This document shows positions 60,014 through 64,000 of a stretch of DNA of 64,000 nt, one piece after another. The notes below the pieces were generated by a model, which was not told the DNA's origin, did no database searches, and saw nothing but the letters and a program-made list of their open reading frames with translations. This DNA is from Quillaja saponaria (Eukaryota > Streptophyta > Magnoliopsida > Fabales > Quillajaceae): positions 16,058,001 to 16,122,000 of the forward strand of contig CM055607.1 in NCBI GenBank assembly GCA_029379385.1. Reading direction: 5' to 3'. Positions within the stretch are counted from its first letter, which is position 1, and every line of letters begins with the position of its first letter. The position numbers and the translations under genes are program-made.

Positions 60014-63000
60014 CCCAAAAAGAATAAAATTTGTTTTCTTGATCATTATTATTGTTAAACATTATTAATTATTCAGTGCGTTTAAGGTTCCTTAGTCTGA
60101 CCATATTGATATTTGATAATTTATTATTATTATTTTCGCTAAGAATTTATTTGATAAGTTAGTCATGCAAAAAGTATCATTTTGGTGTATAATGTGTACA
60201 TTTTATTTTATTTTTATTAATGTTTTAATTTTAACTACTGTGGTTTATTATTTCAATGTGTACGCCTATTAAAAACAGTTGAAAATACTAACAACTTTTT
60301 TTATCACATGACTCTTTATTTAACATATTAAACCTTTAAATTAATCATTTTTAGTTTACTTTTATCTTTGTTCCGATTCTAGATACATATCTAATGGACA
60401 TGACTTTCTTTTCCTCTTTTCCTCTTTATCCTAAAAATCATATAAGTTAATTTCTCAAATATCAGATATTAGAAAGAAAAAAAGAAGAAGAAAAAGTGAC
60501 ATCCTGTTCCCAAAAAAAGAAGAAGAAAAACGTGACATAAATAATTCTCTTAAATTTGTTTAATGAATCAACCCATTGGAACTTAATTAGACAAAATCGT
60601 TGAACATAGAGGATGAATTATAAAAAATATTAAAAATGTGAAGACTAAATTTAAATTTGAGGCAAACTTTAGAGAACAAGATAGTAATTTTGTCAATACT
60701 TATTATCCCCAATTAAACATCAAGATCATTGATAAATTTGTAATAAGAACTAGGAGATCAGTGTATAATAAATTTATTAATATTCTCAATAAATTATTGC
60801 TGATTTTATAAAACATTATTATTGTAAAATAATATGCATGCAGCATTATTAAAAGGTTTAAGAAATTTTAAAGAAAAAAATAATATGCATATAGTAGGCA
60901 AGAAAATGTGTTCTATTTATTAGTTTTTTAGATTTAAAATTTTTAATGAGGTTCTAAGAGAAATTTTTTGTAAATTTCGTAGTTATAATATCAATAATGG
61001 ATAAAAAAAAGTGAATTAATTAAAATACAAGTGCGATGATTCAGACATATATGACCACGACCTAAAGAGAAGAAGAAAGCATGGAACACAGAAAGGACGG
61101 TTGTGGATGGTCCAATTGTCCAAATTGGAAAGGGAAGCTCTAATGCGAAGGAGGCATATATTCCTAACTCGAAGATTTCTAACTAGTGGAGCTCAGGCGT
61201 CTTTACAGAAGTCTACACGTGGCCAAGAAAATTTGACTCGAAGTAATAGAAACAATTGACTCCTCGGATGGATGGAGATACACAAAATCATACCTAACTT
61301 GCTCAAATAATCTGCATTTTTCACGATGGGTTTATGAGCAATGAGATATTTATCTCTCCTCTTTGAACAAATTTTCATTGAATCAAAAAAATAAAATAAA
61401 TAAAGATATTTATTTATTTTATATATTTCACAGAAGAATCATTTAATAAAAATACATAACAACTTCCTAACATGTTATAATAAATTTTGGTAAACTATTT
61501 GTGGCTGTACATGATACAAAAAAGAACTTCGTGTTGTATTTTTATAATCAAAATTTGGTCCAGTCAATATAAATATACCTACTATTTTAATTTATGATCA
61601 TTTCATAAATCAGTATTTTATTGCAATGGATTCGTTTGTTCATGTTAAAATTTGATAGTTTTTCTAGCGTTTAATTCACACTTTGTGGTCAGATTAAAAA
61701 TAAAATCCGTTATAATCTATTAGATTTTGTAATTTTACTTTTATTTTGATAATTTAGTTCAAATCAGATCGGACCTTAATTTATGCAATCGGACATTTTG
61801 TAATAGGGTGACCTATGACCACCTATCAATTTAAACCTTTGAAAAATATAAGGTTGGGTCAATTCCATGTTTTCGTTGATTTAGACGTTGTGAAAACTGT
61901 CGACTACTCCTAAAGCCAAAATATCAACGATCTTGCACCCTTGATAATTAAGCATTAAAATGCGAATCAAACTGTTAATTACCCAATTCCAAAATTGCCT
62001 TTCATGCATCATTTCAAAAAATTCCACTTGAGATTGAACTCACAATCCCTGTAATATAGAACGCATGCTTACCGTCATACAAAAAGGAGCTCACACAAAA
62101 CAGGAAAACCAAAGTTGTTGTAGTTTATTTGCTCTAAGCAATAATGGTTCCTATTTCCACGAACCACTTGCGATGGGCATTGGAAAGAGGTGTTCCGAAC
62201 AGGATTTTTGGTAAAACGAGTGAACAAAAAGTGATATGAAGCTAGTAGCAATATTTTGATCCTGTAATGGATAGAGCTCATTTTTTGTTTCTTTTTCTTT
62301 TTTATCAAATGAAAATAATAGTGTTAAAAATTGATCCCTATTTTTATATATTGTATGATCTTTTCATTTAGATTGAAATTTTGACTTTATTAAGAACTTT
62401 ATTATTATACATTAATCCCTCTATGTGTGATTTTTTTTATTTAGTTTAAAAAATTGATTTTGTTATTTAAAAAGAAATTGTTCATTTTGTTTTGTTCCAT
62501 AATTAATTTAATTTAGATAACAAATAGCAACTAGATTTTCTATAAATAAAAAAATTTAAAAAAAAAATCTGATTAGGGTTATACATGATGAAAAAGGGCT
62601 TGGTTTCAAATTATTATGTACTGAAAAAGGGTTATATATATGAATATGAGAAATGGAAGACAACATACATACAGTTACACATTATTTTTATTATAAATCA
62701 CATTGCCAAAAAATAAATAAAAATTCTTCCTCAATAGAGAAAAAAGAAATATATGTACTACCAGTGTAAAAGATGATCGTTTCTACAGTCTGCGATGAGG
62801 GGTAGAGAACTAGATGTCTCCGGAAATCAAGTTAGTGTGGAGAATGAGGTATAGGTATAAAAAAGTGTGAAGTGAGTACGTGCTCCTAGAGAAAGTAATA
62901 TTTATAATTTATATAATATAGAGCATCATTACGTTAGAGCTGAGACACGGCTAGGTCTGCCAAGTCCACCTGGTCAGGTTGGCCATGGGCGAGGGATTTG

Positions 63001-63249
63001 AAGTTGAAATGACAATTAATTCAATTGGGTCAAAATTGACACGTCTGGGAATTCAAACAGTTGAGTTAGAAAAATATTTTACTTGAATTTATATCAATTA
63101 TATGAAGAGGGGCATGGTTATATAGACTAGATCGGTTTATCTAACAAATATAATAAATTTTGAATAAATATTAATCAAATACAAGTACATAATTATAGGC
63201 ATAATTATGAATATATATTAGGACATAACTCATGGCGGTGGTTGACTAG
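60014..63249. other. AT-rich intergenic region
   Basis: No gene was recognised. 61020-61260 is somewhat less AT-rich, with no readable protein. On the minus strand near 62030-62090 GGGATTGTGAGTTCAATCTC loosely resembles a tRNA T-arm, as in tRNA-derived SINEs, but no A box was found at the right spacing. A purine-rich AAGAAGAAGAAAAA tract lies near 60475-60530. Confidence 0.45.
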
Positions 63250-64000
63250 AGACCAAGTTCAGTATAGAATTGGGCACTAGAAGTCGTTTGTAGAGAAAGA
63301 TTTCATAAAGATATTTGCAGAAACATAAATGAATTGAAGAGTACTATAAGTGACCTTGACATGACAATCAATCATGTGTTTTGTTGAAAATATCATTGTC
63401 ACTAACTTAAATAGCACATTGGCTAATAGCTGGATTAACTCAATGTTAGTATTTGTAAGAGCTCGATATTCAAACTAAATAGTGGAACATGCAACAAACA
63501 ATAAATTGTTTATTATTATGTCATGTAATCAAAGAATTATCAAGAAAGAAGTAGAAGTCGTTAGTAAATCGTCTTTTTAAAAAATTTCGTACCCAGTCAA
63601 TATCAGAATAAGCAGTTTGAAGAAAAGATGCAGAAAAGATGCAAAGGTATAATACAAACTGTGAAATAGAGTTCCCTTCACGTATCTCTTAATTCAGAGT
63701 ACCGCAACGTAATAGACAGAAAAATGAGAGGACATAACACGATGAACATCTTATGCAATGTATAGTCGGGTAACCATAAGATAGATTAAGCTGCCAACTA
63801 GGTGACGAGTATGATTAGTAAGAAATTCACCGGTAATCATACTATATTTCCAAGTCTCTATATTTCCAAATCTCTTTTGTAGGCAATGCAACAGTGTCAT
63901 TCTCAAAATGCCTGATCTAGAAATCATGTCATAACCATTATTGACCTTTGTAAGAGAATAACTAGTTAGATTAGAAGTAACCACAAGACAAGAAAATAAT
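63250..64000 (-). pseudogene. Ty1/copia RT end and RNase H relic, cut by window edge
   Basis: The minus strand from 63984 reads in part TRHLVGSLIYLMVTRLYIA, the broken form of the conserved RQLVGSLIYLTVTRPDIA block that follows copia RT. Further on come VKGTLFHSLYYT, LILTGYEIF and text like LIQLLANVLF near the RNase H region. Several stops and frameshifts interrupt it. The rest of the element would lie beyond 64000. Confidence 0.7.

Noticed and set aside
62030..62090. tRNA-like T-arm GGGATTGTGAGTTCAATCTC on the minus strand
   Set aside because: No A box, anticodon arm or acceptor pairing could be found at correct spacing, so neither a tRNA gene nor a SINE is called.

Overview
The window looks like nuclear DNA of a flowering plant, most likely a eudicot. 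It is strongly AT-rich, genes have GT-AG introns, and the recognisable genes are plant families: a PETAL LOSS-type trihelix factor, two AP2/ERF (DREB-type) factors, a UPF0496 protein and a fibrillarin relic. Most of the remaining sequence is transposon-derived. The species cannot be told from the sequence alone.

Layout. 1-2032 (minus): 5' part of a PTL-like trihelix gene that runs off the left edge. 2.1-5.5 kb: AT-rich spacer with several local duplications. 5536-7167: a Mutator-like element with a perfect 9-bp target duplication, carrying a 991-bp hAT-type element with its own perfect 8-bp duplication. 7262-7832: a PIF/Harbinger-like MITE. 8.75-9.0 kb: CACTA transposase debris. 11580-12242 (plus): an intronless ERF gene whose conserved C-terminal tail has shifted out of frame. 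13.6-19.25 kb: a decayed CACTA element with a broken TNP2-type transposase on the minus strand. 19.7-20.9 kb: a second Harbinger-like element with an internal minisatellite. 23.5-28.4 kb: two opposed Ty1/copia relics, one split by a 1.1-kb solo LTR with a 5-bp target duplication. 28.4-31.5 kb: Helitron-like elements, two of them head to head. 33.2-36.5 kb: a large inverted repeat of retroelement- or pararetrovirus-like sequence. 38.5-40.8 kb (minus): a fibrillarin pseudogene that kept its introns. 41.7-43.8 kb (plus): a UPF0496 gene with a probable tiny first exon. 45.6-47.0 kb: another copia relic. 47.6-56.8 kb: a 9.2-kb CACTA element whose Transposase_24-like gene carries a nearly intact RTE-clade LINE in an intron (18-bp target duplication), followed by about 11 copies of a 167-bp satellite. 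59168-59752 (minus): a second intronless ERF gene. 63.25-64 kb (minus): copia RT/RNase H debris entering from the right edge.

How it fits together. The live host genes appear to be four: the PTL-like gene, the two ERFs and UPF0496. All three transcription factor genes belong to plant developmental or stress families, but nothing shows that they act together. The two ERFs are related and share an identical TATA-region decamer, so they may be an old local duplicate pair later separated by transposons. The most unusual structures are the CACTA/LINE/satellite nest, the long inverted repeat and the frameshifted ERF tail. Intron models and element borders were read by eye; no alignments or database searches were run.
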